Origin: Anabaena cylindrica PCC 7122
Lineage (GTDB): Bacteria; Cyanobacteriota; Cyanobacteriia; Cyanobacteriales; Nostocaceae
Reading direction: 5' to 3'
Length of the DNA stretch: 64,000 nt
Assembly: GCF_000317695.1 (NCBI RefSeq)
Contig: NC_019771.1
Coordinates: forward strand, 1,506,001-1,570,000
A program made the position numbers and the translations under genes. This document shows positions 1 to 8,895 of this stretch, piece after piece. The notes beneath the pieces are model-generated. The model saw nothing but the letters and a program-made list of their open reading frames with translations. It had not been told where the DNA came from and ran no database searches. How positions within the stretch are numbered: the first letter of the stretch is position 1; each line of letters starts with the position of its first letter.

Positions 1-1
1 G

Positions 2-145
2 AGAGATTTTTATGTTTCGCAGAAAATGAATATTCCTGGTGATTGGTCAGAACATTCTAGCAAAAGAGTAGCATTTGCTGAGTCTTTATCAGGTCGGGAT
101 AGGTTACGGGAGGCTTTGAATAATCTGGGTTTTGAACTACGTTAA
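2..145 (+). CDS. 3' end of an unrecognised gene (partial)
   Basis: An open frame enters from the left edge and stops with TAA at 143-145, giving 47 residues that end NNLGFELR. The composition is ordinary for a coding region (mixed charged and hydrophobic residues, no early stops), and a good intrinsic terminator follows about 125 bp downstream on the same strand, which supports a real gene end. I do not recognise the family. Nothing can be said about function from this stub. Confidence 0.5.
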   Translation, partial: RDFYVSQKMNIPGDWSEHSSKRVAFAESLSGRDRLREALNNLGFELR

Positions 146-270
146 ATACAGTAGAATTCAGGCTTTGCTGTCAGCTTTATTTAGCTACAATATTCTGTAA
201 CTTTTAAAGAGAGATTATTTAATTGATGTGAGCAATTAATTAGTTAATTGTCAAAATTTTGAATGCTGTA

Positions 271-300
271 AATCCCCATAGACAAGTGGGGATTTTTTTG
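271..300 (+). terminator. Rho-independent terminator
   Basis: A 7-bp stem AATCCCC (271-277) pairs with GGGGATT (288-294) around a 10-nt loop and runs into a T tract (293-299). It lies between the partial gene at the left edge and the sulfonate cluster and probably ends transcription of the former. Confidence 0.75.
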
Positions 301-362
301 TACATTTATTCTAAAAAATACTTGCATTTTTTATCTAATTATGCCAGACTAATATAAAGCTA

Positions 363-376
363 CGGTATTCCTACCG
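363..376. promoter_or_regulatory. Small palindrome upstream of the sulfonate cluster
   Basis: CGGTA-TTCC-TACCG forms a perfect 5-bp inverted repeat with a 4-nt spacer, within an AT-rich stretch about 375 bp before the SsuB-type gene. It could be an operator for a sulfur-responsive regulator or simply chance; no second copy was found upstream of the other genes of the cluster. Confidence 0.25.
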
Positions 377-435
377 ATTTAATGTAGATTGTATCTAAGA
401 CAGAGTTAAACAACAAGCGTATTGGTATCAATGTC

Positions 436-582
436 AGGACTTACGCAACTGGCACATTGGTATGGTGCGTCAGATGTCAATAATCTGTTTATTTGCAAGA
501 TTTATGCAGTCTGACGTGGTTGGTGAGCTTGCCGAACCACATCCTACAACAGATTTTTAGTGTGACACGCAGCTTTAGTCCT
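436..582. repeat. Degenerate MITE-like inverted-repeat element
   Basis: The left edge reads AGGACTTACGCAACTGGCAC (436-455) and the right edge, reverse-complemented, reads AGGACTAAAGCTGCGTGTCAC, so about 147 bp are bounded by imperfect inverted repeats. The leading AGGACTTACGCA is the same as the end of the IS701-like element at 60052-61211 and of the 95-bp element at 27967-28061. It fills most of the 146-749 gap; apart from the terminator and palindrome I see nothing else there. Confidence 0.5.
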
Positions 583-749
583 AAATGTCACATACTTGAT
601 TTACTGAAGCTTTTGTTTGAGAAACATTGAAGCAGATAAACAGTATCTAAATTTCGGTTGGAAAGAATGTTATGCGATCGCAGCCTCTGTTTCGTTGATA
701 GATTTGCTGAGGCTGACCAATAAAAAATCTAAAATGAGAGGTTTTGAAT

Positions 750-1559
750 ATGACTAATGAAGTGAAAGGAATGCAATTAAATCTTAAAGGGCTGAAAAAA
801 TCTTTTGGAAACAAAACTGTTTTAGAAGGAATTGATTTGGAGATTCAGCCAGGAGAATTTGTGGCCATTGTGGGACGAAGTGGCTGTGGTAAAAGTACAA
901 TGTTGCGTTTAGTTGCTGGGTTAGATGCTCCTAGTGACGGGGATATTTTGTTAAATGGTAAATATAATGAGCAGCGCATTAATCCAACTATCCGCATGAT
1001 GTTTCAAGATGCACGACTTTTACCTTGGCAACGAGTGTTAACAAATGTAGAGTTAGGTTTATTAGGTTCTAACTCCAAAGTTTATGCCAAGCAAACCGCT
1101 GTACAAATGCTGCGTGCAGTGGGCTTAGAAGACCGCGCCCTCGAATGGCCTTCTGTCCTTTCCGGTGGACAACAGCAACGGGTAGCTTTAGCTAGGGCGT
1201 TGGCAACTAAACCTTCTTTATTACTACTAGATGAACCCTTGGGGGCGTTGGATGCCCTAACCAGAATTGAAATGCAGCAATTATTAGAACGTTTGTGGCA
1301 AGAACAAGGATTTACAGCACTGTTAATTACCCATGATGTTGAAGAAGCGGTTGTACTAGCAGACCGAGTAATTTTGCTTGAAAATGGTCAAATTAGTATG
1401 AATCTGAAAATTGACCTGCCACGTCCACGGGCTAGAGGAGATGCAAAGTTTGCAAAAACCGTGGAGAGAATCTTAGATAGAGTAATGGGTAAGCAAAAAT
1501 CCCCACAAAAAGAATTGATAGCCGAATCTCCTTATTTGCTGAGTTCAATGTCTGCATAA
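750..1559 (+). CDS. ssuB: SsuB-type sulfonate ABC transporter ATP-binding protein
   Basis: Cytoplasmic ATPase that would power sulfonate import together with the SsuA and SsuC proteins encoded downstream. The 269-residue product has Walker A GRSGCGKST (about residues 42-50), Q-loop (MFQDARLLPW), signature LSGGQQQR, Walker B LLLLDEP and the H-loop (LLITHD), in the usual order and spacing. The residue pattern around the Q-loop, DARLLPW, is typical of the nitrate/sulfonate/taurine ATPase group. I chose ATG 750, preceded by GAGAGG at 735-740, over an upstream TTG. SsuB versus TauB cannot be separated with certainty; the SsuD/SsuE neighbours favour SsuB. Confidence 0.85.
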   Translation: MTNEVKGMQLNLKGLKKSFGNKTVLEGIDLEIQPGEFVAIVGRSGCGKSTMLRLVAGLDAPSDGDILLNGKYNEQRINPTIRMMFQDARLLPWQRVLTNVELGLLGSNSKVYAKQTAVQMLRAVGLEDRALEWPSVLSGGQQQRVALARALATKPSLLLLDEPLGALDALTRIEMQQLLERLWQEQGFTALLITHDVEEAVVLADRVILLENGQISMNLKIDLPRPRARGDAKFAKTVERILDRVMGKQKSPQKELIAESPYLLSSMSA

Positions 1560-1775
1560 ATGCCGAAAAGCGATTCAAATTCCTGGTCATGTGCGGTGTG
1601 CGATCGCTGTATTCCCAAAATTGCCCATACTTTTAATAGAAAAGCTCATCCTTTTGGCGATCGAGTTAAAGCTTTTTTAGGTTCTGATTTTGGTCATTGG
1701 GATCTGCCAGATATTACTGCCGTTGTTACTAATTCCTACACTTTTGTAGTAAAACTTACGCAAGTGTCACACTAA
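1560..1775 (+). pseudogene. Remnant of an amidohydrolase C-terminus
   Basis: From about 1618 the frame reads FNRKAHPFGDRVKAFLGSDF followed by GHWDLPD, which resembles the end of metal-dependent amidohydrolases of the ACMSD/amidohydrolase-2 type, where a GSD-GHWDVPD segment carries a metal-related Asp near the C-terminus. The first 19 codons, starting right after the SsuB stop, do not fit that family, and the N-terminal barrel is absent. I read this as a decayed fragment rather than a 71-residue gene. The family match is from memory and moderately certain. It ends beside a copy of the ACTTACGCAAGTGTCAC repeat motif (about 1753-1769). Confidence 0.4.
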
Positions 1776-1849
1776 ACATCTATTTTATGGTGCTTGAAAA
1801 TTAATTCAATTTTGAATTGAAGCCAAGTTAACAAGAGGTAAATAAATTT

Positions 1850-2962
1850 ATGGAAGATTGGCAAAATAAGTTTGAATCATGGAAAGTCCGACGTATAAAC
1901 CGTCGTAACACACTATTTTTTCTTGGACACAGCTTAGTCTTATCTATTCTGCTATTTAGTTGCAGTAACTCACCAAATAACACTCAAAAACAAGCAAATT
2001 CTTCTACAGATAACACAGCTACTACAACTGCTGCTAGTGATAGTAATACTAAAAAAGTAGTCCGAATTGTCCGCTCAAAACAACTGACAGCCCTAGCAGT
2101 TTTAGAACAAAAAGGTACTCTTACAAAACGATTAGAATCGCTAGGTTACAAAGTCGAATGGCCTGAATTTGCTGCCGGACCCCAACAGCTAGAAGCTTTA
2201 AATGCAGGTGGACTTGATATTGCTTCTACCGCAGAATCACCCCCCGTGTTTTCTCAGGCTGCTGGATCACCTCTTGTATACTTAGCTGCCAACTCTTCAG
2301 ATGGTCAAGCAATTTCACTTTTAGTTCCTGTTAATTCCCCAGTTAAAAACTTCCAAGATTTAAAAGGTAAAAAAATTGCTTTTCAAAAAGCATCAATAGG
2401 TCATTACCTGACAGTGAGAGCAGTAGAAAAAGCAGGGATGAAACTGGGTGATGTAGAGTCAGTGTTTCTAGCACCTCCCGATGCAAATGTAGCATTTAGT
2501 CAAAAGAAAGTAGATGCTTGGTTTATCTGGGAGCCATTTGTGACTAGAAATGTACAAAATAAAGCTGGTCGCGTGCTAATAGATGGTAGCGGTGGATTAC
2601 GAGATACTAACAACTTTTACACTACAAATCGCAAATTCTATCAAGAGAATCCTGAAGTCATTAAGGTATTTCTGGAGGAACTACAAAATTCTCAAGTCTG
2701 GGCAAAAAATCATCCTAAAGAAATTGCTCAATTGCTCACGTCGGCAACGCAGCTTGATGTACCAACATTAGAAAAAATGCATAGTAAATACGATTTTGCT
2801 TTAGTACCCATTAATGAAGAAGTAATCAATAAACAACAAGAAGTTGCCGATAAATGGTTAAGTTTAGGATTAATACCCAAAAGGGTAAATGTCAGAGATG
2901 GTTTTTTAACTCCTGAACAATATGCAGAAATTACGCCCAAAGAAGTGCTTGCTCAAAAATAG
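1850..2962 (+). CDS. ssuA: SsuA-type aliphatic sulfonate-binding lipoprotein
   Basis: Periplasmic substrate-binding component of the sulfonate importer. The 370-residue product has a basic N-terminus, a hydrophobic stretch (about residues 22-38) and a likely lipobox LLFSC at about residue 38, then a low-complexity Ser/Thr/Asn linker to about residue 65 as in many cyanobacterial lipoproteins. The binding domain follows with typical SsuA/TauA landmarks: AGPQQLEALNAGGLDI, STAESPPVFSQAAG, KGKKIAFQKASIGHYL and KVDAWFIWEPF. AGAGG precedes the ATG at a good distance. A second, non-lipoprotein homologue lies at 4941-5984, so the two may bind different sulfonates. Sulfonate specificity is inferred from family and neighbours. 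Confidence 0.85.
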   Translation: MEDWQNKFESWKVRRINRRNTLFFLGHSLVLSILLFSCSNSPNNTQKQANSSTDNTATTTAASDSNTKKVVRIVRSKQLTALAVLEQKGTLTKRLESLGYKVEWPEFAAGPQQLEALNAGGLDIASTAESPPVFSQAAGSPLVYLAANSSDGQAISLLVPVNSPVKNFQDLKGKKIAFQKASIGHYLTVRAVEKAGMKLGDVESVFLAPPDANVAFSQKKVDAWFIWEPFVTRNVQNKAGRVLIDGSGGLRDTNNFYTTNRKFYQENPEVIKVFLEELQNSQVWAKNHPKEIAQLLTSATQLDVPTLEKMHSKYDFALVPINEEVINKQQEVADKWLSLGLIPKRVNVRDGFLTPEQYAEITPKEVLAQK

Positions 2963-2999
2963 CCATTATTTTTGGTGAACTTGAAATTAATTTTTAATT

Positions 3000-3863
3000 A
3001 TGCCAACACTCACTTTAACTAACTTTCAAATTACTCCCATTAATGCACCATTGGGAGCAGTTGTCACTGGATTGGATGCTGAAAAATCTCTTGCACCTGA
3101 AGCAATTTTACAGATTAAACAAGCATTACGTGATTATCATATTCTCATCTTCAAAAATCAAACTTTCAATAATGAGCAATTTTTAAACTTCGCGTTTAAC
3201 TTTGGCTCATTATTTGTACCACCAGATGATGTTCCAGTTCTAGCTTCTCAGCCAGGAGTCACACCAGTAATTATTCCTGTTTCTAATGTTGATGGTGGCT
3301 ACACTGGTACAGGTGAATTAGCTTTTCATTCTGATCACAAATGGACACCCTATCCTTCCAGTGGTTCTCTACTCTATGCTTTAGAAGTTCCATCTGAAGG
3401 TGGAGATACCTCTTGGTTAAATCTGAATTTAGCTTATGAAACTTTGGATGATTTCACAAAGAAAAAAATTGCAGATTTGCGGTTGATTACTTATAACCCA
3501 TTTTTAAATAAACCAGGAGAACCCCGCAGAAAATATCGTGAGGATAAAAATATTCCTCTAATTAGTCCTATATTCCCCCACCCATTAGTCAGAACACATC
3601 CTGAAAGTGGCAAAAAGATTTTATATTTAGATTACGCCACAGAAGTTGAAGTTGTTGGTTTAGAACCTCAAGAAGGTAAAGAATTAATTGAACAATTGAG
3701 AGAACATCTTTACCAACCTCAGTTTTATTATCAACATAAATGGTCTGTTGGTGATATTGTCTACTGGGATAATCAATCTACTTTGCATTACCGTCAAGCT
3801 TTTAATCCTAATCAACGTCGGGTGATGAAACGGATTAGTTTAGCAGGTAGTCGCCCATTTTAG
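3000..3863 (+). CDS. TauD/TfdA-family Fe(II)/2-oxoglutarate dioxygenase
   Basis: Cytoplasmic non-haem iron dioxygenase expected to hydroxylate a small sulfonate such as taurine so that sulfite is released. The 287-residue product is of normal length. The iron-binding H-x-D is in FHSDHKWTP (about residues 109-117), the distal His in STLHYRQAF near the C-terminus, and the 2-oxoglutarate-binding Arg in NQRRVMKRI. It sits 37 bp after the first SsuA gene, on the same strand, so probably in the same transcript. The true substrate could be another alkylsulfonate or an unrelated acid, because the family is broad. A second TauD-like gene lies at 61308-62216. Confidence 0.8.
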   Translation: MPTLTLTNFQITPINAPLGAVVTGLDAEKSLAPEAILQIKQALRDYHILIFKNQTFNNEQFLNFAFNFGSLFVPPDDVPVLASQPGVTPVIIPVSNVDGGYTGTGELAFHSDHKWTPYPSSGSLLYALEVPSEGGDTSWLNLNLAYETLDDFTKKKIADLRLITYNPFLNKPGEPRRKYREDKNIPLISPIFPHPLVRTHPESGKKILYLDYATEVEVVGLEPQEGKELIEQLREHLYQPQFYYQHKWSVGDIVYWDNQSTLHYRQAFNPNQRRVMKRISLAGSRPF

Positions 3864-4001
3864 GTTCTGTGTTTTAGCTATAGGACTTACTCAATAACCA
3901 ATTCAAAATCCAAAATTGTGTGACCGAAAATTTCAGATTTTGAATTTTAGATTTTAGATTAGGAATTTTCGGTACAAGCCCCACCTCTTCAGGGCGGAAT
4001 T

Positions 4002-4054
4002 AATCCAAAATACTCGCTGCGCTGCGTACGCTTCGCTAACGTAAATCCAAAATA
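4002..4054. repeat. 31-bp GC-rich palindromic insert flanked by 11-bp direct repeats
   Basis: The direct repeat AATCCAAAATA occurs at 4002-4012 and again at 4044-4054. Between them is a GC-rich segment (CTCGCTGCGCTGCGTACGCTTCGCTAACGTA split over 4013-4043) with palindromic cores such as GCGTACGC, unlike the AT-rich flank. The arrangement looks like a small interspersed element with a target duplication. Related GC-rich inserts are at about 27990-28010, 61090-61115 and 63970-64000. Confidence 0.5.
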
Positions 4055-4069
4055 AATTGACTTGCTAAA

Positions 4070-4879
4070 ATGACAACAATTCCTGCATACGATCCAACCT
4101 TATTTGAAGGTGCTGCGTTGTATTATGGTCAATATAGACCTAAGTATCCACTTGCATTGTTTGATTTATTGATAGATAAATTCCATCTTAATGGTAAAGG
4201 AAGACTACTAGACCTGGGGTGTGGTACTGGTTTAATTACCATTCCCTTACGCCATAGTTTTGAGGAAGTTATTGGTCTTGATCCCGATGCAGAAATGCTC
4301 CAAGTTGCTCAAGAACAAGCAGCAGAAGTTGGTGCAGAAAATATCAGTTGGGTACATGATAGAGCCGAAAATCTCTCTCCCGCTGTAGGTAAATTCCGTT
4401 TTGTCACCATTGGCAGAGCTTTTCATTGGATGGAGCGAGAATTTGTCATCAACCGCATTTATGACTTACTTTCTGATGATGGTGGTGTAGCTATTATCAA
4501 GACCTACGAAGACCCTTGGAATAGTAACCATCCTTGGAAAAAAACAGCCATTTCAGTTGTTAAACATTGGCTAGGAGAACAACGGCGTACTGGTCGTAGT
4601 GGTAGGGGTTTATGGAAGAATCTAGAAGTTTCTCATGAAGAAATTCTGGAAAAATCTCCTTTTTCACACCAAGCGAATTATGAAATCAAATATGTCAAAT
4701 CTTGGACGATTGATACATATCTTGGCTATCTATATTCGACAGCTTTTTGCCTCCCTTCATTTATAGGTGAAAATCGCGCTAACTTTGAAGCTGATTTAAA
4801 AGAATCTCTGCTTGCAGTTGAACCATCAGGACAGTTTATAGAAGAACTGCCGATTACAGTTATTGGTGCTTGGAAATGA
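4070..4879 (+). CDS. SAM-dependent class I methyltransferase
   Basis: The 269-residue product has a class I SAM-binding fold: motif I LLDLGCGTGLITIP at about residues 45-58, an acidic motif II (VIGLDPDAEML), and post-motifs with GRAFHWM typical of the UbiE/Methyltransf_11-like small-molecule group. The substrate cannot be read from the sequence. It lies between the TauD-type gene and the second SsuA gene on the same strand, so it may take part in sulfonate use or just travel with the cluster. The start ATG 4070 lacks a strong ribosome-binding site. Confidence 0.75.
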   Translation: MTTIPAYDPTLFEGAALYYGQYRPKYPLALFDLLIDKFHLNGKGRLLDLGCGTGLITIPLRHSFEEVIGLDPDAEMLQVAQEQAAEVGAENISWVHDRAENLSPAVGKFRFVTIGRAFHWMEREFVINRIYDLLSDDGGVAIIKTYEDPWNSNHPWKKTAISVVKHWLGEQRRTGRSGRGLWKNLEVSHEEILEKSPFSHQANYEIKYVKSWTIDTYLGYLYSTAFCLPSFIGENRANFEADLKESLLAVEPSGQFIEELPITVIGAWK

Positions 4880-4940
4880 GACTAATAATTCAAAAATCAA
4901 ATAATTTCAATAATTTCAAATTTAGTGAGGAGGCATAATC

Positions 4941-5984
4941 ATGAACTTTAATTTACCACGACGCACAGTTTTACAAAAATTCGTTCAATACTCAGTATCA
5001 GCATTAGCTTTAGTTTCTCTGGGTGTACCGATTTCTAATAATATTGTCGAAGCCCAAAATACAACTAATAAAACAGGTATTAAAACCAAAGTAGTACGAC
5101 TTGCTTATCAAACTTCTGGCGATATTGTGAAAATCAAAGGAGTAGTAGATAAGCGTCTCAAGCCTTTAGGTGTCAAGGTAGAATGGTTTCCATTTCCTGC
5201 TGGTCCACAACTCATGGAAGCGATGAATGCAAATAGAATTGATATTGGTTCTGTCGGAGAAACACCACCAATTTTTGCCCAAGCTGCTGGTGCTAAATTA
5301 GTTTATATTGCTGGACGTAAACCCAGTAAAGGTGAAGGTAGTGCTATTGTTGTTCAGAAAGATTCTCCTATTAAAACAGTTAAGGATCTTAAAGGTAAAA
5401 AAGTTGTTTTTCAAAAAGGATCTGCTTCACATTATTTATTACTTCGAGCATTAGCTGAAGTAGGTTTAAAATTTAGTGATATTCAAGCCGTGAGTTTAAC
5501 TCCTGCTGAAGCCCGTGATGCCTTTATTCAAAAGAAAATTGATGCTTGGGTAGCTTGGGACCCTTCTATTGCCTTCGTCCAAAAAAATGCTAATGCTCGT
5601 GTTTTGAGAAATGCTTCAGGAATTGCTACTCAGGGTGGTTTTTATATGGCTAGACGTAATTTTGCTGTTGAAAACCCGGAAGTTGTGCGAATAGTTTTAG
5701 AAGAAGTTGATAAGTTAGGAGAATGGGCAGAATCTAATCCTAACGAGGTTGTAAAAATTCTTGCTCCTGAATTAAAACTTGATCCGTCACTATTAGGAGT
5801 AGTAGTTCGTAGACGTACATTCCGGTTACGACCTATTAATTCGTCTCTGATTGCTGAACAACAACGTATTGCTGATTTGTTTTATAAGGAAAAAGTTATT
5901 CCTAAACAGATTGCCATCAGAGAATCTGTTCTCAGTTCTCAACAATATGCAGCTATTACACCCCAAAGAATTAGCAAAAAATAA
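4941..5984 (+). CDS. Second SsuA-type sulfonate-binding protein
   Basis: Periplasmic sulfonate-binding protein, 347 residues. The N-terminus LPRRTVLQKF followed by a hydrophobic run to about residue 38 (EAQ) looks like a Tat or Sec signal peptide, with no lipobox cysteine, unlike the SsuA at 1850-2962. The mature part shares the landmarks AGPQLMEAMNANRIDIGSVG, ETPPIFAQAAG, KGSASHYLLLRAL and KKIDAWVAWDPS. A strong AGGAGG lies 8 bp before ATG 4941. It is directly followed by the permease gene, so this pair probably makes the working importer, with the ATPase shared from the start of the cluster. Confidence 0.85.
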   Translation: MNFNLPRRTVLQKFVQYSVSALALVSLGVPISNNIVEAQNTTNKTGIKTKVVRLAYQTSGDIVKIKGVVDKRLKPLGVKVEWFPFPAGPQLMEAMNANRIDIGSVGETPPIFAQAAGAKLVYIAGRKPSKGEGSAIVVQKDSPIKTVKDLKGKKVVFQKGSASHYLLLRALAEVGLKFSDIQAVSLTPAEARDAFIQKKIDAWVAWDPSIAFVQKNANARVLRNASGIATQGGFYMARRNFAVENPEVVRIVLEEVDKLGEWAESNPNEVVKILAPELKLDPSLLGVVVRRRTFRLRPINSSLIAEQQRIADLFYKEKVIPKQIAIRESVLSSQQYAAITPQRISKK

Positions 5985-6056
5985 TTTGTGTTGATTTTTT
6001 TCACATTTTGACGGCGGCTAAATACTGCCCATAACTGTAATCTTAATCAATGAAAA

Positions 6057-6902
6057 ATGGTCATGAAAATTTATTTTACTGATTTTTCGTCTAAATATTC
6101 AATGAAAAAAAATAAGTTCCATTTTAAGTTTTTCCAAAATCGCTATTTTCAATCATTTATACCTTGGATTGTACCAATAACAATCATTATTGTTTGGCAA
6201 CTTTTGTCCGCCATTGGTGTTATTCCCACAAGAATATTACCAGCGCCTTTAGCAGTTTTCACTGCTGCTATTAAATTGGCTCAAACAGGTGAACTTTTTA
6301 GGAATATTGGTATTAGTTCTCTACGGGCAATATCTGGTTTTTTACTTGGAGGGAGTATAGGCTTTAGTTTAGGTTTACTTAATGGTATTTCTCCCATTGC
6401 TGAAAAGTTATTAGATACATCCATGCAAATGCTTCGTAACATTCCTAACTTAGCATTAATTCCGCTGGTGATTTTGTGGTTTGGTATTGGGGATGAGGCG
6501 CGATTATTTCTTGTATCTTTAGGTGTAATGTTTCCCATTTATTTAAATACTTTTCACGGTATTCGTAGTGTCGATCATGGTTTGATAGAAATGGGTAAAA
6601 TTTACGGCTTAAGTACTTGGGGGTTGTTCTGGCGAATTATTCTTCCAGGGGCTATGTCTTCGATTTTGGTGGGTGTACGTTTTTCTTTAGGGATTATGTG
6701 GTTGACACTCATCGTTGCAGAAACCATTGCTGCTGATTCAGGTATTGGCTATATGGCAATGAATGCTAGAGAATTCATGCAAACTGATGTAGTAGTCCTA
6801 AGTATTGTGTTATATGCCCTGTTCGGTAAGCTGGCTGATGTTGTGGCTAAAAGTCTAGAGAATTACTGGTTGCAGTGGAACCCCAGTTATTTGAAGGGTT
6901 AA
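6057..6902 (+). CDS. ssuC: SsuC-type sulfonate ABC transporter permease
   Basis: Inner-membrane permease of the sulfonate importer, 281 residues with about six hydrophobic segments starting near residue 35 (FIPWIVPITIIIVWQLL). The cytoplasmic EAA loop, which docks the ATPase, is visible as EMGKIYGLSTWGLFWRIILP (about residues 179-198). Length and segment order match SsuC/TauC/NrtB permeases. The start is uncertain: ATGs at 6057, 6063 and 6102 are all possible and none has a clear ribosome-binding site; the last would still leave all membrane segments intact. Confidence 0.85.
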   Translation: MVMKIYFTDFSSKYSMKKNKFHFKFFQNRYFQSFIPWIVPITIIIVWQLLSAIGVIPTRILPAPLAVFTAAIKLAQTGELFRNIGISSLRAISGFLLGGSIGFSLGLLNGISPIAEKLLDTSMQMLRNIPNLALIPLVILWFGIGDEARLFLVSLGVMFPIYLNTFHGIRSVDHGLIEMGKIYGLSTWGLFWRIILPGAMSSILVGVRFSLGIMWLTLIVAETIAADSGIGYMAMNAREFMQTDVVVLSIVLYALFGKLADVVAKSLENYWLQWNPSYLKG

Positions 6903-7072
6903 TACTAAATCTACACATATCTGATAGGTTTACAGTATTTATTTAGTAAAGCTATTGCTTTTCTTAACCCATATATGTAATGATATGGGGCATCATCCAT
7001 GTAGTACGGTTTGTCGATAGATTTATCGTAGTTTGAGATTTAAAAGTTTTACAACCAGTATAAATAAGAATC

Positions 7073-8287
7073 ATGGAAGTACTTTGGTTTATTCCCACTC
7101 ATGGCGATGGACGCTATCTAGGAACTGCTATAGGCGGCAGGTCGGTCAACTTTGATTATTGGCGACAGATTGCCCAAGCCGTTGATCAATTAGGATTTAC
7201 GGGTGCTTTATTACCTACAGGTCGTTCTTGTGAAGATGCCTGGGTGTTAGCATCAACTTTGGTAACTCATACTAAAAAAATGCGGTTTTTGGTGGCGATA
7301 CGTCCAGGGTTGATGTCACCAGGGATAGCGGCAAGAATGGCGGCGACTTTTGATCGGATTTCTGGCGGACGGTTATTAATTAATGTGGTGACTGGTGGTG
7401 ATCCCGTAGAATTGGCGGGAGATGGTTTGCACCTTAGTCATGACGATCGCTATAAACTGACAGATGAGTTTTTATCAGTTTGGCGGGAAATAGCTGCGGG
7501 TGAGGTTGCTAACTTTGAAGGTGATTATCTCAACATCAAAGAAGGTAAAATACTTTTTCCCCCTGTGCAGAAACCTTATCCACCTTTGTGGTTTGGTGGT
7601 TCTTCTCCTATTGCCCAAGAAATTGCTGCTAAACACGTTGATGTATACCTGACTTGGGGTGAACCACCTGCACAGGTAGCTGAAAAGATTACTTATTTAA
7701 GACGATTAGCCGCAGCAGAAGGGAGAACATTACGTTTTGGGATTCGTCTTCACGTGATTGTCAGAGAAACGGAGAGTCAAGCTTGGGATGCAGCCAATGA
7801 TTTGATTCGTTATGTAGATGAAGATGCGATCGCTAAATCCCAACAAGCTTATGCCCGGATGGATTCAGTCGGACAACGGCGGATGAAGGAATTACATAAC
7901 GGTAGTCGTGAAGCTTTGGAAATCAGCCCAAATTTATGGGCAGGAATTGGTTTAGTTCGCGGTGGTGCGGGGACTGCGTTAGTAGGTGATCCTGATACCA
8001 TTTCTAGAAGAATGCAAGAGTACGCAGATTTAGGAATTGATAGTTTTATCTTCTCTGGTTATCCCCATTTAGAGGAAGCTTATCGGGTCGCAGAATTGCT
8101 TTTCCCTCGTTTACCTTTAGATAATTTACCAACAGTAGAACCGCAACTATTAAGTCCTTTTGGCGAGATTGTTGCTAATCGGGAATTTCCTAAACAGCAA
8201 CCCAGGGAGAAAGCAGTTGCTACTGTAGAATTAAGTCTTTGGTCAAAATCGCCCAGAGACACAGATAGAAAAAATAATTCAAATTAG
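7073..8287 (+). CDS. ssuD: FMNH2-dependent alkanesulfonate monooxygenase
   Basis: Bacterial-luciferase-type flavin monooxygenase that splits C-S bonds of alkanesulfonates with FMNH2 and O2, giving aldehyde and sulfite. The 404-residue product opens with VLWFIPTHGDGRYLG, characteristic of SsuD, and continues with LLPTGRSCEDAWV, RPGLMSPGIAARMAATFDR, NVVTGGDPVELAGDG and WFGGSSP, all landmarks of the family. It is followed after 12 bp by the matching flavin reductase, the classic two-component pairing. The C-terminal extension after about residue 375 is charged and not part of the barrel. Confidence 0.93.
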   Translation: MEVLWFIPTHGDGRYLGTAIGGRSVNFDYWRQIAQAVDQLGFTGALLPTGRSCEDAWVLASTLVTHTKKMRFLVAIRPGLMSPGIAARMAATFDRISGGRLLINVVTGGDPVELAGDGLHLSHDDRYKLTDEFLSVWREIAAGEVANFEGDYLNIKEGKILFPPVQKPYPPLWFGGSSPIAQEIAAKHVDVYLTWGEPPAQVAEKITYLRRLAAAEGRTLRFGIRLHVIVRETESQAWDAANDLIRYVDEDAIAKSQQAYARMDSVGQRRMKELHNGSREALEISPNLWAGIGLVRGGAGTALVGDPDTISRRMQEYADLGIDSFIFSGYPHLEEAYRVAELLFPRLPLDNLPTVEPQLLSPFGEIVANREFPKQQPREKAVATVELSLWSKSPRDTDRKNNSN

Positions 8288-8299
8288 AGGTTTTGTAAC

Positions 8300-8887
8300 A
8301 TGACTTATATTTTAGCGTCACCACCGGTCGCCGTAGGCATCGCTGGTAGTCCTTCTCATCCTTCCAGAACCTACGGACTTTTAGAATATGCAACTCAATT
8401 TATTTCCCAGCAAGGGTTAGAAACAGATATCATTTCTGTGCGGGATTTACCTGCTGAGGATTTAGTTTATGGACGTTACAATAGTCCAGCTTTAGAAAAA
8501 CCAAAAGCACTCCTAGAAAAAGCAAGTGGGGTAATTATCGCTACGCCAATTTACAAAGCTGCATACACTGGCTTACTCAAATCTTTTTTAGATTTATTAC
8601 CCCAGAAAGCTTTGACTGGTAAAGTTTTACTTCCCTTAGCTACTGGAGGTACTATTGCTCATTTATTATCAATAGAATATGCCTTAAAACCTGTTTTAGG
8701 TGAATTAGGGGCAAGGCATATTTTAAGTACAGTTTATGCAGTGGATAAGCAAATTCAAATTCAAGCTGATGGCAATCTTCAATTAGATCAAGAACTGGAA
8801 GAACGCCTACAAGAAGTTTTAAAAGAATTTGTACAAACTGTAAATAATGCCCAGTTAGATGTCAAACAACTAACTTATAGTAATTAA
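8300..8887 (+). CDS. ssuE: NADPH-dependent FMN reductase
   Basis: Flavodoxin-fold reductase, 195 residues, that would supply FMNH2 to the SsuD protein. Visible features are the N-terminal phosphate loop region (VGIAGSPSHPSRTYGLLEY), VIIATPIYKAAYTGLLKSFL (flavin-binding and the SsuE-typical tetramer helix) and LLPLATGGTIAHLLSIEYAL. AGAGG precedes ATG 8300 by a standard distance. Gene order ssuD-ssuE with a 12-bp gap indicates co-transcription. Confidence 0.9.
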   Translation: MTYILASPPVAVGIAGSPSHPSRTYGLLEYATQFISQQGLETDIISVRDLPAEDLVYGRYNSPALEKPKALLEKASGVIIATPIYKAAYTGLLKSFLDLLPQKALTGKVLLPLATGGTIAHLLSIEYALKPVLGELGARHILSTVYAVDKQIQIQADGNLQLDQELEERLQEVLKEFVQTVNNAQLDVKQLTYSN

Positions 8888-8895
8888 AGGTATCT

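Noticed and set aside
1560..1775. A complete 71-residue zinc-finger-like protein (two Cys pairs near the start)
   Set aside because: The C-x2-C-x2-C-like spacing is produced by a region without family support, and the later half fits an amidohydrolase tail, so a remnant is more likely.
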